A stretch of DNA of 64,000 nt from Arenibacter sp. 6A1 (GTDB lineage Bacteria > Bacteroidota > Bacteroidia > Flavobacteriales > Flavobacteriaceae): positions 186,001 through 250,000 of the forward strand of contig NZ_JAAXCQ010000005.1 of the NCBI RefSeq assembly GCF_012272855.1, in the 5' to 3' direction. Of the stretch, positions 24,746 to 33,845 are shown piece by piece. The notes below the pieces were generated by a model, which did no database searches, was not told the DNA's origin, and worked only from the letters and a program-made list of their open reading frames with translations. Each line of letters starts with the position of its first letter. Position 1 is the first letter of the stretch. Both the position numbers and the translations under genes were made by a program.

Positions 24746-24837
24746 ATACTATTTAAATTTTGACCGAAGCCCTATATCCTAAAAACTTACGATCTTTATT
24801 ACTTAAAAATACACTTTCTATATTTATCTAATGGCCC

Positions 24838-26133
24838 TTAGGATACCACCAACACAAAATAGTTCTTTTTACCGCGCTGCAATAAAACAAACTTATCATT
24901 GATAAGATCCGATGCGGTAATACTGTAATCTTCCTTTACCTTTTCCTTATTCACGGAAATGGAGTTTTGTTTTAATTCTCTTCGAGCCTCTCCATTAGAC
25001 CCCAAGAAGTTTGTCTTTGCAGCCAAAGCACCTATCATATCCAGGCCGTTTTCTACCTCTTCCCTAGCTATTTCTGCTTGTGGCACTCCTTCAAAGATAT
25101 CTAAAAAGGTTTTTTCGTTCAGTTTTTTCAAGTCTTCCGAAGTAGATTTTCCGAAGAGAATGTTACTTGCTTTTATAGCGTTGTCCAATTCTTCTTGCGA
25201 ATGTACCATACGGGTTACTTCATCTGCCAAACGTTTTTGAAGAACTCTTAAATGTGGGGCTTCATGATGCTCTTTTACCAATCCTTCTATTTCTTCTCTC
25301 GTTAAAAAGGTAAATATTTTTATATATTTTTCTGCATCTTCATCGGAAGTATTCAGCCAATATTGGTAAAACTTATAAGGTGAGGTTCTCTCGGCATCCA
25401 ACCAGATGTTTCCTCCTTCAGATTTCCCAAATTTAGTACCATCGGCCTTTGTAATTAGGGGACAAGTAAGGGCATATCCTTTTCCGCCGCCTATTCTACG
25501 GATCAATTCTGTTCCGGTCGTAATATTCCCCCATTGGTCGCTACCTCCCATTTGTAGGGTACAGTTATGGGTTCTATATAGGTGTAAAAAGTCGTATCCT
25601 TGTACCAGCTGATAAGTAAACTCTGTAAAAGACATCCCTTCCTTGGCTTCGGCCGTTAATCTTTTCTTTACGGAATCTTTGGCCATCATATAGTTGACCG
25701 TAATGTGCTTTCCAACATCCCTAATAAACTCTAAAAAGGAGAAATCCTTCATCCAGTCGTAATTATTGACCAGTATGGCTTTGTTATCCTTATCACTGTT
25801 AAAATCTAAAAAACGGGATAATTGATTTTTTATAGCTTCTTGGTTATGGCGCAAGGTAGGCTCATCCAATAAATTTCTTTCTGTAGATTTCCCAGAAGGA
25901 TCACCGATCATTCCTGTTGCCCCTCCAATTAAAGCATAAGGTTTATGACCTGCCAATTGAAAATGACGCAACATCATTACCCCTACCAAATGGCCTATAT
26001 GCAAGGAGTCTGCCGTAGGGTCTATCCCTACATACGCAGATTGCATACCACTTAATAAATGTTCTTCGGTACCGGGCATTGCATCGTGCAACATGCCTCT
26101 CCAAGTCAACTCTTCTACAAAATTTGAAGTCAT
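24838..26133 (-). CDS. tyrS: Tyrosyl-tRNA synthetase
   Basis: 431 residues from the ATG at 26133 ([15 protein letters not shown]). A 55-residue upstream in-frame extension has no family equivalent. Class I synthetase motifs are [13 protein letters not shown] (HIGH) and KFGKSEGG (KMSKS variant), with the tyrosine-binding [11 protein letters not shown] block between them and a C-terminal S4-like RNA-binding domain. It charges tRNA-Tyr. Transcribed alone. Confidence 0.97.
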   Translation of the reverse strand: MTSNFVEELTWRGMLHDAMPGTEEHLLSGMQSAYVGIDPTADSLHIGHLVGVMMLRHFQLAGHKPYALIGGATGMIGDPSGKSTERNLLDEPTLRHNQEAIKNQLSRFLDFNSDKDNKAILVNNYDWMKDFSFLEFIRDVGKHITVNYMMAKDSVKKRLTAEAKEGMSFTEFTYQLVQGYDFLHLYRTHNCTLQMGGSDQWGNITTGTELIRRIGGGKGYALTCPLITKADGTKFGKSEGGNIWLDAERTSPYKFYQYWLNTSDEDAEKYIKIFTFLTREEIEGLVKEHHEAPHLRVLQKRLADEVTRMVHSQEELDNAIKASNILFGKSTSEDLKKLNEKTFLDIFEGVPQAEIAREEVENGLDMIGALAAKTNFLGSNGEARRELKQNSISVNKEKVKEDYSITASDLINDKFVLLQRGKKNYFVLVVS

Positions 26134-26386
26134 CCTAATTATATTATTTTCAATAATAACTGCAAATATAAAAGAAAAACTACGCTTTAGCCTGATGAAA
26201 CCCAGCGATCTCCCTGCAGGTATTTCTTTTTTCGGTTTATAAATGCTAAAAAAGCAATCTTTGGATTGGTTCCTACACCCCTGGGAACAGCTTTGCATAA
26301 AGGAGTAGGTTTTGGTTCTTTTAATTAGAATTTTGAGCTAAGTGACAATAAGTCCGCTCAAGGGCTATTTTATCCATCCAATTAAG

Positions 26387-26394
26387 TAAATTTG
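26387..26394 (+). promoter_or_regulatory. -7 promoter box immediately before the start codon at 26399
   Basis: TAAATTTG matches TAnnTTTG and ends only 4 bp before the ATG. With the usual spacing, transcription would begin at or next to the start codon, implying a leaderless or near-leaderless mRNA. Confidence 0.45.
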
Positions 26395-26398
26395 GGCC

Positions 26399-27406
26399 AT
26401 GATTTTAGTTACAGGAGGTACCGGTTTAGTAGGAGCACATCTTCTTTTGCAATTAGTGCAATCTGGTGCTACGGTTAAAGCAATCCATAGAAAAACAAGC
26501 GACCTAAAAGGCGTCGAAAAGATCTTCGGGTATTACACCCCAAATGCCCATATACTGTTTAAACAAATTCAATGGATCGAGGCAGAATTGAGCGACATTC
26601 CGGCTTTGGAGCTTGCTTTTGAAAAGGTTTCCAGGGTATACCATTGTGCGGCCTTAATTTCTTTTGACCCCAAGGATTACGAGTTACTAAAAAAGGTAAA
26701 CCATGAGGGCACCAAGAACATTGTTAATTTATGCATTGCCAACAATGTAAAAAAACTGTGTTATGTAAGCAGCATTGCTACCATTGGCAAAACTCCGAAC
26801 CACCAAAGCGCTCATGAAGAAACAGATTGGCACGACCAAAATGCCAGTGTCTATGCTTTAACAAAAATGGATGCGGAATTAGAGGTCTGGCGTGGTTCTC
26901 AAGAGAACATCCCTGTAGTCATCGTAAATCCGGGCGTAATTTTAGGCCCAGGCTATTGGAATAGCGGCAGCGGCCAGTTTTTTAAGACTGCTTATAAGGG
27001 CCAAAAATATTATCCTCCTGGAGGGACTGGCTTTGTAGGGATACAGGACGTGGTACGTCTTATGGTGCAATTGATGAATTCTTCCATAACCAACCAGCGC
27101 TTTATTGCCGTGGCAGAAAATGCCAGTTACAAGGAAATCTTGGATAAGATAAGTAAGGGACTCATGAAACCAGGCCCTACCAAAAAGATTGCATTATGGC
27201 AATTGGAAATCCTATGGCGTTTAGATTGGTTGCGATCGCTCTTGACGCAAAAAGGCCGTAAGCTTAGTAAAAACAAGGTAAATTCTCTTAGAAAGCACCA
27301 GCTTTATAATAATGACAAGGCAAAGGAGCAACTAGATTTCTCTTTTGAACCTTTAACGGAAACCATTAAATTTTCTTGTGAAAAATTTTTGGAGGAACAA
27401 GCTTAG
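26399..27406 (+). CDS. NAD-dependent epimerase/dehydratase-family protein
   Basis: 335 residues. An extended short-chain dehydrogenase: N-terminal cofactor motif GGTGLVGAHLL (TGxxGxxG), VSSIATIG strand, and the catalytic Tyr-x3-Lys in YALTKMD, so the enzyme should be active. The later GTGFVGIQDVVRLMVQLM segment resembles dihydroflavonol-4-reductase-like members. The substrate cannot be assigned; sugar nucleotide epimerases, reductases and sterol-type dehydrogenases share this frame. It converges on the DUF4296 gene with a 17-bp gap and no obvious terminator. Confidence 0.9.
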   Translation: MILVTGGTGLVGAHLLLQLVQSGATVKAIHRKTSDLKGVEKIFGYYTPNAHILFKQIQWIEAELSDIPALELAFEKVSRVYHCAALISFDPKDYELLKKVNHEGTKNIVNLCIANNVKKLCYVSSIATIGKTPNHQSAHEETDWHDQNASVYALTKMDAELEVWRGSQENIPVVIVNPGVILGPGYWNSGSGQFFKTAYKGQKYYPPGGTGFVGIQDVVRLMVQLMNSSITNQRFIAVAENASYKEILDKISKGLMKPGPTKKIALWQLEILWRLDWLRSLLTQKGRKLSKNKVNSLRKHQLYNNDKAKEQLDFSFEPLTETIKFSCEKFLEEQA

Positions 27407-27423
27407 ATACGAAAAAACAGTCT

Positions 27424-27828
27424 TTATTTATTGGTTGCCTTTTTTAAGCTTTCCTTAGATTTTTTAGAATCTTCCTCCTTCTTTTTTAATTTTTCATCGT
27501 CAATGACCTTTTGCGCTTCCACGAGTCTATTTTCTACGGACGTATAAATATTTTCATATACCACGGGCACCGAAGCGTAATAGGCATCACTTTTCACAAA
27601 TTGTAGGCTATCTATTTCATATTTGGCATAGATATAGGCCATTGGGTCTATTTCATGTTCTTGTAAAATAGAAGTATTAATAGCCTTGGCAGCATTTAAT
27701 ATGGCCACATCGTAAAGGATGTCACTCATTTCTTTCTCGGGAATAAGGTTCTCTGGTTTCTCAATAACCTTTTTTTGGCCACAGGAAAGCATAAAAACCA
27801 TACTAAATGCTACAAGATATTTTTTCAT
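27424..27828 (-). CDS. DUF4296 lipoprotein
   Basis: 134 residues: lipobox FMLSC (Cys16), then the DUF4296 core (ENLIPEKEMSDILYDVAILNAAK), and a Lys/Glu/Ser-rich C-terminal coiled tail. The function is unknown. It starts 2 nt after the dihydroorotase stop, so it belongs to the dpm-pyrC-DUF4296 operon, a common order in Flavobacteriaceae as I recall. Predicted to sit on a membrane facing the periplasm. Confidence 0.9.
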   Translation of the reverse strand: MKKYLVAFSMVFMLSCGQKKVIEKPENLIPEKEMSDILYDVAILNAAKAINTSILQEHEIDPMAYIYAKYEIDSLQFVKSDAYYASVPVVYENIYTSVENRLVEAQKVIDDEKLKKKEEDSKKSKESLKKATNK

Positions 27829-27830
27829 GA

Positions 27831-29165
27831 CTATCTATTAAAGGTGAGTCTTTTGGCATTTCTTTCTTCTGAAAAACGACCGTTTTCATAAGCCAAATGA
27901 CCGTTTACAAAGGTATGGGTTATCTTAGATTTAAAGGTATTCCCTTCAAAAGGAGACCAGCCACATTTGTAAGCGATATTAGCTTTGGAAACTGTCCATG
28001 CTTCCTGAAGGTCTACCACTACCAAATCGGCAAAATAACCTTCACGAATAAAGCCACGTTTTTCTATTTGGAACAATTTTGACGGATTGTGGCACATTTT
28101 CTCTACGATCTTTTCCAAGGAAATTTTCCCTGAATGATAGTTTTCCAACATAGCGGGAAGGGCATGTTGTACCAATGGGCCACCAGAAGGGGCCGAGGTA
28201 TATACATTGTTCTTTTCTTCCAAAGTATGTGGGGCGTGATCGGTCGCAACTACATCTATACGATCGTCTAGCAATGCTTCCCATAACTGTTGTCTGTCTG
28301 CAGCGGTTTTAACCGCGGGATTCCATTTGATGAAATTCCCCTTAGATTCGTAATCCTCCTCGGAGAACCACAGGTGATGTAAACAAACTTCTGCGGTAAT
28401 TTTCTTTTCTTCTAGCGGAATATCGTTCCTGAACAATTTGGTTTCTATCCCTGTTGACAGGTGAAAAACATGAAATCTGGCTCCTGTTTTTTCGGCAAGG
28501 GCAATGGCTCTTGAAGAGGACAGGTAACAAGCTTCGGCGCTTCTGATCAGCGGATGGTATTTTACAGGAATATCATCGCCATATTGTTCCTTATAGGCTG
28601 CCAAATTATTTTTAATAGTTGTTTCGTCCTCGCAATGGGCAGAAATGACCATCTCCGTATTTCTAAATATTTTCTCGATAACTTCCTCATTATCGACCAA
28701 CATATTTCCTGTGGAAGACCCCAAAAAGAGTTTCACCCCCGAACAGGCATTTTTATCCAATCTTTTTAGTTCTTCTAAATTGTCGTTTGTACCACCGAAT
28801 AAAAATGAATAATTGGCAAAGGAAGTATTTTTGGCCAAGGCAAATTTTTCTTCTAGTGCCTTAATGGTGGTGGTTTGCGGATTGGTATTGGGTTGTTCCA
28901 TATAAGTTGTAATCCCACCGGCTACCGCGGCCCTGCTCTCTGAGGCGATATTTCCCTTGTGTGTAAGCCCTGGTTCCCTAAAGTGTACCTGATCGTCTAT
29001 GACCCCAGGAAGGACATACTTGCCGCTAACATCGATCACTTTTGCCAAGTCATCTGAAATTTGATTATCAATTTTCAGTATTATGCCATCCTCCAATAAA
29101 ATATCACTTTCGAATATTCTATTCTCATTAACAACCTTAGCGTTCTTTATAAGTATTTTGCCCAT
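27831..29165 (-). CDS. pyrC: Dihydroorotase
   Basis: 444 residues from the ATG at 29165 (MGKILIKNAK); an upstream TTG start would overlap the glycosyltransferase gene. Metal ligands appear in DDQVHFREPG (first two His) and in ATDHAPHT (late Asp/His). This is the class I amidohydrolase type that closes carbamoyl-aspartate to dihydroorotate in pyrimidine synthesis. The carboxylated Lys is probably in the GVKLFLGSS segment. It begins 1 nt after the glycosyltransferase stop. Confidence 0.93.
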   Translation of the reverse strand: MGKILIKNAKVVNENRIFESDILLEDGIILKIDNQISDDLAKVIDVSGKYVLPGVIDDQVHFREPGLTHKGNIASESRAAVAGGITTYMEQPNTNPQTTTIKALEEKFALAKNTSFANYSFLFGGTNDNLEELKRLDKNACSGVKLFLGSSTGNMLVDNEEVIEKIFRNTEMVISAHCEDETTIKNNLAAYKEQYGDDIPVKYHPLIRSAEACYLSSSRAIALAEKTGARFHVFHLSTGIETKLFRNDIPLEEKKITAEVCLHHLWFSEEDYESKGNFIKWNPAVKTAADRQQLWEALLDDRIDVVATDHAPHTLEEKNNVYTSAPSGGPLVQHALPAMLENYHSGKISLEKIVEKMCHNPSKLFQIEKRGFIREGYFADLVVVDLQEAWTVSKANIAYKCGWSPFEGNTFKSKITHTFVNGHLAYENGRFSEERNAKRLTFNR

Positions 29166-29166
29166 A

Positions 29167-29895
29167 TTAAAATTTCCTTTTTTGAAATACACTTCTAATT
29201 TTCATTTGTATGACGCCAAATACGGCTTCTCCAATAATAGAAATGCTCATTTTTGATTTTCCTCTTATCCTATCCGTAAAAATAATAGGCACCTCTTCTA
29301 AGGTATACTTCTGAAGATAGGCCCTAAATTTCATTTCTATCTGAAAGGCATACCCGATAAATCTAATAGAATCGAGTCTTATTGTTTCTAGTACCTTTCG
29401 TTTATAGCACACAAATCCAGCTGTAGGATCGTATATTTTCATTCCTGTTATTAATCTTACATAAAAAGAGGCCCCATAGGACAGTAATATTCTATGTAAG
29501 GGCCAATTTACTACATTTATTCCTTTCTTATACCGCGACCCTACCGCTACGTCTGCTCCTTTTTTACAGCAGTTATACAGCTGAATTAAGTCTTTTGGAT
29601 CATGGGAGAAATCGGCATCCATTTCAAAAATATACTCGTATTTTCGTTCTATGGCCCATTTAAACCCATGAATATAGGCGGTTCCCAAGCCAAATTTTTC
29701 TTGTCGCACTTCCAAAAATAAGCGGTCTCCAAAAAATTGCTGCATTTTTTTTACAGCTTCGGCAGTACCATCGGGAGAATTATCGTCGACGATCAGGATA
29801 TGAAATTTCTTCTTCAACCCAAAAACAGCACGAATAATAAGTTCTATGTTTTCAATCTCGTTGAATGTAGGTATAATGACCAAACTATCTGCCAT
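29167..29895 (-). CDS. Polyprenol-phosphate mannosyl/glucosyltransferase-like GT2
   Basis: 242 residues of a family 2 glycosyltransferase: IIPTFNEIENI at the N-terminus, DDNSPDGT, and the metal-binding DADFSHDP followed by a GSRYKKG block. The C-terminus (IRGKSKMSISIIGEAVFGV) is the DPM1 signature. Such enzymes move a sugar from GDP-mannose or UDP-glucose to dolichol/undecaprenyl phosphate at the inner membrane for glycan transfer. No C-terminal transmembrane domain is fused. First gene of the operon with pyrC. Confidence 0.9.
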   Translation of the reverse strand: MADSLVIIPTFNEIENIELIIRAVFGLKKKFHILIVDDNSPDGTAEAVKKMQQFFGDRLFLEVRQEKFGLGTAYIHGFKWAIERKYEYIFEMDADFSHDPKDLIQLYNCCKKGADVAVGSRYKKGINVVNWPLHRILLSYGASFYVRLITGMKIYDPTAGFVCYKRKVLETIRLDSIRFIGYAFQIEMKFRAYLQKYTLEEVPIIFTDRIRGKSKMSISIIGEAVFGVIQMKIRSVFQKRKF

Positions 29896-30199
29896 CTATA
29901 TATTGCAATTTAAGCAAAAATAGTATTTTAAAATCTGTAGCGAAACATCAGGATGGTTTTATGCTTAATTTAAAAAGTGTCTCGCCAAGATTCTTATAAG
30001 GTATAGCCTAAAAATCCTTCGGTGTTTGTTCTGCTCTTTATTATAACTTACCTCTACCTATATGGCCGTATTACCGCTAATAGGGCTACTTTTTTTATAA
30101 CTTTTGCCCCGTTAAAAATGGAAGCCAATACTTATTTTAGGATTATACTAAAGGAATAGTTTAATTTTAGGGCCTCAAGAAAATTAAAAACCTGTATTC
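29896..30199. other. 304-bp divergent intergenic gap
   Basis: AT-rich promoter region between the divergent glycosyltransferase and DUF4271 genes. I see no repeat, hairpin or small gene in it. Confidence 0.4.
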
Positions 30200-30856
30200 A
30201 TGGAACCCATATTAAGAACGCCCTACTCAATAGACTGGATTACAGTGGTAATCTTTACCAGTATCGTTTTTATGATCTTGGCAAAGAGTTCTTTTTATTC
30301 ACGGTTTATGAATTTTATTATTTTGCCGTTCAACAATAAATATATTTTTTTATACAGTAAAAAAGACAAGATATTTAGTGGGTTCAACCTTTTTCTTAGT
30401 CTATTTCAGATCCTGAATTTCTCCCTGTTCATTTATTTTGCCTATCATATTTACTACGATCCCTTCGGAGCGCATGAATTTAAGGTCTACGGTTTTATAT
30501 TGATGGCACTGCTGCTATTTTTGACTTCAAAAATTTTCTTACAAATATCTAATGGTTTTATCTTTAATTCAAAGAGTATTATTTCTGAAATTATTTTTAA
30601 AAAATTAACTTATTTAAATTACAGTGGCCTCTTGATGTTACTGGCCAATTTATTGCTCAATTTCGTATATAAACAGTCCAAAACAATCCTCATTATAAGT
30701 TTTATTTTGATTTTATTGATCCATATAATGGGGTGGATTACGGCCTTAAGAAATCATCAAAAGTTTATAGCTAGTAATTTTGTGTATTTTATTTTGTACC
30801 TTTGCGCTCTTGAAATAGCTCCTTTATTGATAATTTGGGGTTGTTTAAAAGACTGA
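30200..30856 (+). CDS. DUF4271 membrane protein
   Basis: 218 residues, very hydrophobic, with about six to seven predicted membrane helices; the N-terminal MEPILRTPYSIDWITVVI matches the DUF4271 family. It precedes hemD and ends at TGA 30854-30856, six bases before the chosen hemD start, so it is cotranscribed with it. This pairing is common in Flavobacteriia as I recall. The function is unknown; a membrane role near haem synthesis is only suggested by the neighbourhood. Confidence 0.88.
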   Translation: MEPILRTPYSIDWITVVIFTSIVFMILAKSSFYSRFMNFIILPFNNKYIFLYSKKDKIFSGFNLFLSLFQILNFSLFIYFAYHIYYDPFGAHEFKVYGFILMALLLFLTSKIFLQISNGFIFNSKSIISEIIFKKLTYLNYSGLLMLLANLLLNFVYKQSKTILIISFILILLIHIMGWITALRNHQKFIASNFVYFILYLCALEIAPLLIIWGCLKD

Positions 30857-30861
30857 TGCCT

Positions 30862-31608
30862 ATGAAAGTAAAAACAATTTTGGTTTCTCAGCCGGAGCCT
30901 AAGATGGAAAATTCGCCTTATTCAAAACTTATTGATAAAGAGAAAATAAAGGTAGATTTTAGACCTTTTATCCATGTGGAAGGGGTAGATGCTAAAACAG
31001 TAAGGGCACAAAAGATAGATCTAAAAAATTATACCGCGATCATCCTAACCAGTAGGAATGCAGTGGACCATTTTTTTAGAATTGCAGAAGAAATGAGATT
31101 TAAAGTTCCAGATACTTTAAAGTACTTTTGTCAGTCCGAAGCCGTAGCATACTACTTACAAAAATATGTAGTATACAGAAAGCGTAAAATTTATGTTGGT
31201 AAGATGAATTTTATTGACTTGAGTGTACTATTAAAAAAGTATAAGGACGAAAAGTACTTATTGCCTTCTTCCGATGTACTTAAGCCTATCGTACCCGAAA
31301 CTATGGATAATCTTGGCCTTAATTGGACAAGGGGAATATTCTATAAAACCGTAATCAGCGATCTATCGGATTTAAGGGATGTATATTATGATGTCCTTGT
31401 TTTCTTTAGTCCTTCTGGAATAGAGTCTTTATTAAAGAACTTTCCGGACTTTAAACAAAACGACACTAGGATTGCCGTATTTGGAAATTCTACCGTAAAA
31501 GCGGCCAATGATGCTGGATTGCGAATAGACATACAAGCGCCAACACCGGAGACACCTTCTATGACCATGGCGTTACAACGGTACATTACTTCCGTCAACA
31601 AAAAATAA
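30862..31608 (+). CDS. hemD: Uroporphyrinogen-III synthase
   Basis: 248 residues from the ATG at 30862 (MKVKTILVSQPEPK); an ATG at 30856 overlapping the upstream stop would add only two residues. The bilobed HemD fold is recognisable by VSQPEP, then FRPFIHVEG, ILTSRNAVDHFF and the second-half VLVFFSPSGIESLL. It closes hydroxymethylbilane to uroporphyrinogen III, the branch point to haem and other tetrapyrroles. Second gene of the DUF4271-hemD unit. Confidence 0.92.
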   Translation: MKVKTILVSQPEPKMENSPYSKLIDKEKIKVDFRPFIHVEGVDAKTVRAQKIDLKNYTAIILTSRNAVDHFFRIAEEMRFKVPDTLKYFCQSEAVAYYLQKYVVYRKRKIYVGKMNFIDLSVLLKKYKDEKYLLPSSDVLKPIVPETMDNLGLNWTRGIFYKTVISDLSDLRDVYYDVLVFFSPSGIESLLKNFPDFKQNDTRIAVFGNSTVKAANDAGLRIDIQAPTPETPSMTMALQRYITSVNKK

Positions 31609-31661
31609 AACACGAAGACACAAGGCCATTCAAGGCTTAACACTTCACAATCAGTTAAAAC

Positions 31662-31690
31662 AAACCCCCGAGGCCAGCCTCGGGGGTTTT
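31662..31690. terminator. Bidirectional terminator between hemD and pckA
   Basis: 12-bp stem AAACCCCCGAGG / CCTCGGGGGTTT with a CCAG loop, followed by a T on the plus strand and A-rich on the other side. It separates the convergent hemD and pckA genes. Confidence 0.88.
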
Positions 31691-31693
31691 GCT

Positions 31694-33310
31694 TTAGAAG
31701 CCATATCGTTGAGGTCCGCCACGTCTTATTTCTTCATTGGCATACGCTTCAAATTTTTTAAAATTTTCTCGGAAGGCATTCGTTAATTTAAAGGCTGTCT
31801 TATAATAGGCCTCATCATTGTTCCAGGTTGCCCTTGGGCTTAAAACACTAGTAGGCACTCCGGGGCATTCCCTAGGTTGGGCTGTACCAAATACGGAATG
31901 AATATGATATTTATCGTAACAATACAATCCTAAATCCCCATTTAGGACGGCATTAATCATGGCCCTGGTATATTTTAATTTCATACGGGTACCTACGCCA
32001 TAGGGACCACCTGTCCAGCCAGTATTGACCAACCATACGTTTACGCCAGACTCCTTCATTTTTGCACTTAGCATTTCGGCGTATTTCGTTGGATGCAATG
32101 GCATAAACGGTGCCCCAAAACAAGCAGAGAATGATGGCACAGGCTCTACCACCCCTGCCTCTGTTCCTGCCACTTTTGCGGTATAGCCCGAAATAAAATG
32201 GTAGGCGGCCTGGCTGGGGGTTAATTTAGAAATGGGAGGCAACACGCCAAAAGCATCGGCCGTTAAAAAGAAGATATTCTTAGGATTCTTTCCTATGGAA
32301 GGTTCCTGTATGTTTTCTATATTATAGATGGGATAACTAACCCTTGTATTCTGGGTTATGGACACGTCACTGTAATCAACTTCCCCTTGGGCGTTTAAAA
32401 TTACATTTTCTAAAAGGGCACCTTTTTTAATAGCACCAAATATCTCGGGTTCGTTCTCTTTACAAAGGTTAATTACCTTAGCATAACAGCCTCCTTCGAA
32501 ATTAAACACCGTATTCTCTTTCGTCCAACCATGTTCGTCATCTCCAATAAGTTTTCGACTCGAATCGGCCGACAAGGTAGTTTTTCCCGTTCCCGATAAG
32601 CCAAAAAATATGGCTGTATCGCCTTTTTCGCCCACATTTGCAGAGCAGTGCATAGGAAGGGTGTCTTTATATACTGGTAGAATAAAATTAAGAGCCGAAA
32701 AAATACCTTTCTTAATTTCCCCGGTATATCCGGTACCTCCTATCAAGGCGATTTTTCGGGTAAAATTCAAAATTGCAAAATTGTGTTGTCTGGTACCGTC
32801 CTCTTCGGCATTGGCCATAAAACCCGGAGCATTGATCACCGTCCATTCCGGATCAAAATTCAGCAACTCATCTTCTGTTGGTCTTAAAAACATATTATAG
32901 GCAAACATATTGGACCAAGGATACTCGTTGATCACCCTAATGTTTAACCTATAGTCTTTATCGGCGCAGGCAAAACAATCCCTGACAAATATTTCCTTTT
33001 CATTAAGATATTGTATCACCTTGTCGTAAAGGGCATCGAACTTATCGCTTTCGAAGGGGATATTGACCTTTCCCCACCACACCTTGTCCTGGGTAATTTC
33101 ATCTTTTACAATAAACCTATCCATAGGCGAACGCCCAGTAAACTCGCCGGTATTTATAGCAAGGGCTCCAGTAGAAGAGGTTTGTCCCATCCCTCTTTCA
33201 ACGGACATATCGTGCAATTTCGATGGTGATAATTGATAGTGGATCAGTTTACTATCGATACCATATTCGGCTAACGAAATCGATTTCGCTGATGAAGTTG
33301 ATGAATTCAT
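31694..33310 (-). CDS. pckA: Phosphoenolpyruvate carboxykinase (ATP)
   Basis: 538 residues, normal family length. Kinase-1a loop GLSGTGKTTLSAD, kinase-2 LIGDDEHGW, and the substrate-binding TGRSPMDRFIVKD identify the ATP-dependent enzyme. It interconverts oxaloacetate + ATP with PEP + CO2 + ADP in gluconeogenesis or anaplerosis. Own terminator; transcribed alone. Confidence 0.97.
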   Translation of the reverse strand: MNSSTSSAKSISLAEYGIDSKLIHYQLSPSKLHDMSVERGMGQTSSTGALAINTGEFTGRSPMDRFIVKDEITQDKVWWGKVNIPFESDKFDALYDKVIQYLNEKEIFVRDCFACADKDYRLNIRVINEYPWSNMFAYNMFLRPTEDELLNFDPEWTVINAPGFMANAEEDGTRQHNFAILNFTRKIALIGGTGYTGEIKKGIFSALNFILPVYKDTLPMHCSANVGEKGDTAIFFGLSGTGKTTLSADSSRKLIGDDEHGWTKENTVFNFEGGCYAKVINLCKENEPEIFGAIKKGALLENVILNAQGEVDYSDVSITQNTRVSYPIYNIENIQEPSIGKNPKNIFFLTADAFGVLPPISKLTPSQAAYHFISGYTAKVAGTEAGVVEPVPSFSACFGAPFMPLHPTKYAEMLSAKMKESGVNVWLVNTGWTGGPYGVGTRMKLKYTRAMINAVLNGDLGLYCYDKYHIHSVFGTAQPRECPGVPTSVLSPRATWNNDEAYYKTAFKLTNAFRENFKKFEAYANEEIRRGGPQRYGF

Positions 33311-33373
33311 AATATAGAGTTTAGTTTTTAGTAAAATTATACAAAATATAAATTGAGGGCCTATTAATTCGTT

Positions 33374-33766
33374 TTATCTCAATTGTTTCCGACTAAATAG
33401 CCTAAAACCGAGGATTATCCAACCGACGATCAATAAGCTTCCTCCTAGGGGAGTCAGTAGTGCAATGGTTTTAAAGTCAAAGCCCGTAAGACTATTCGTT
33501 GCCAAGAGATAGATAGAAAAGGAAAATAACACTACTCCTACCGTTACAAAATAATAGATCAGTCCTTTTTGTTCTTCCGCTAACACATTAAAACTTCCTA
33601 ACACCAATAAAAACAACGCATGGTACATTTGGTATTTAACGCCAGTTTCAAAAGTCGCCAAAGCCTTGGGATCGACCAATTTCTCTAACCCATGAGCCCC
33701 AAAAGCACCTAAAATAATAGCAGTACATCCAAATATCACAGCAGTGATTAAAATTGTTTTGTTCAT
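33374..33766 (-). CDS. DUF423 small membrane protein
   Basis: 130 residues with four hydrophobic helices. The N-terminal FGCTAIILGAFGAHGLEK and GVKYQMYHALFLL are hallmarks of DUF423 (E. coli YgdD / animal TMEM256). Function unknown; inner membrane. Confidence 0.92.
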   Translation of the reverse strand: MNKTILITAVIFGCTAIILGAFGAHGLEKLVDPKALATFETGVKYQMYHALFLLVLGSFNVLAEEQKGLIYYFVTVGVVLFSFSIYLLATNSLTGFDFKTIALLTPLGGSLLIVGWIILGFRLFSRKQLR

Positions 33767-33845
33767 AACTTATTGACTCAATTACACGACAAATATAACA
33801 ATTTGATACCTTAGTAACCGTTTAATCTAAAAAGTTACGCAACAA

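Noticed and set aside
30797-30804. TACCTTTG as an internal promoter for hemD
   Set aside because: Matches TAnnTTTG but lies inside the DUF4271 coding region with no -33 match; kept only as a possibility.
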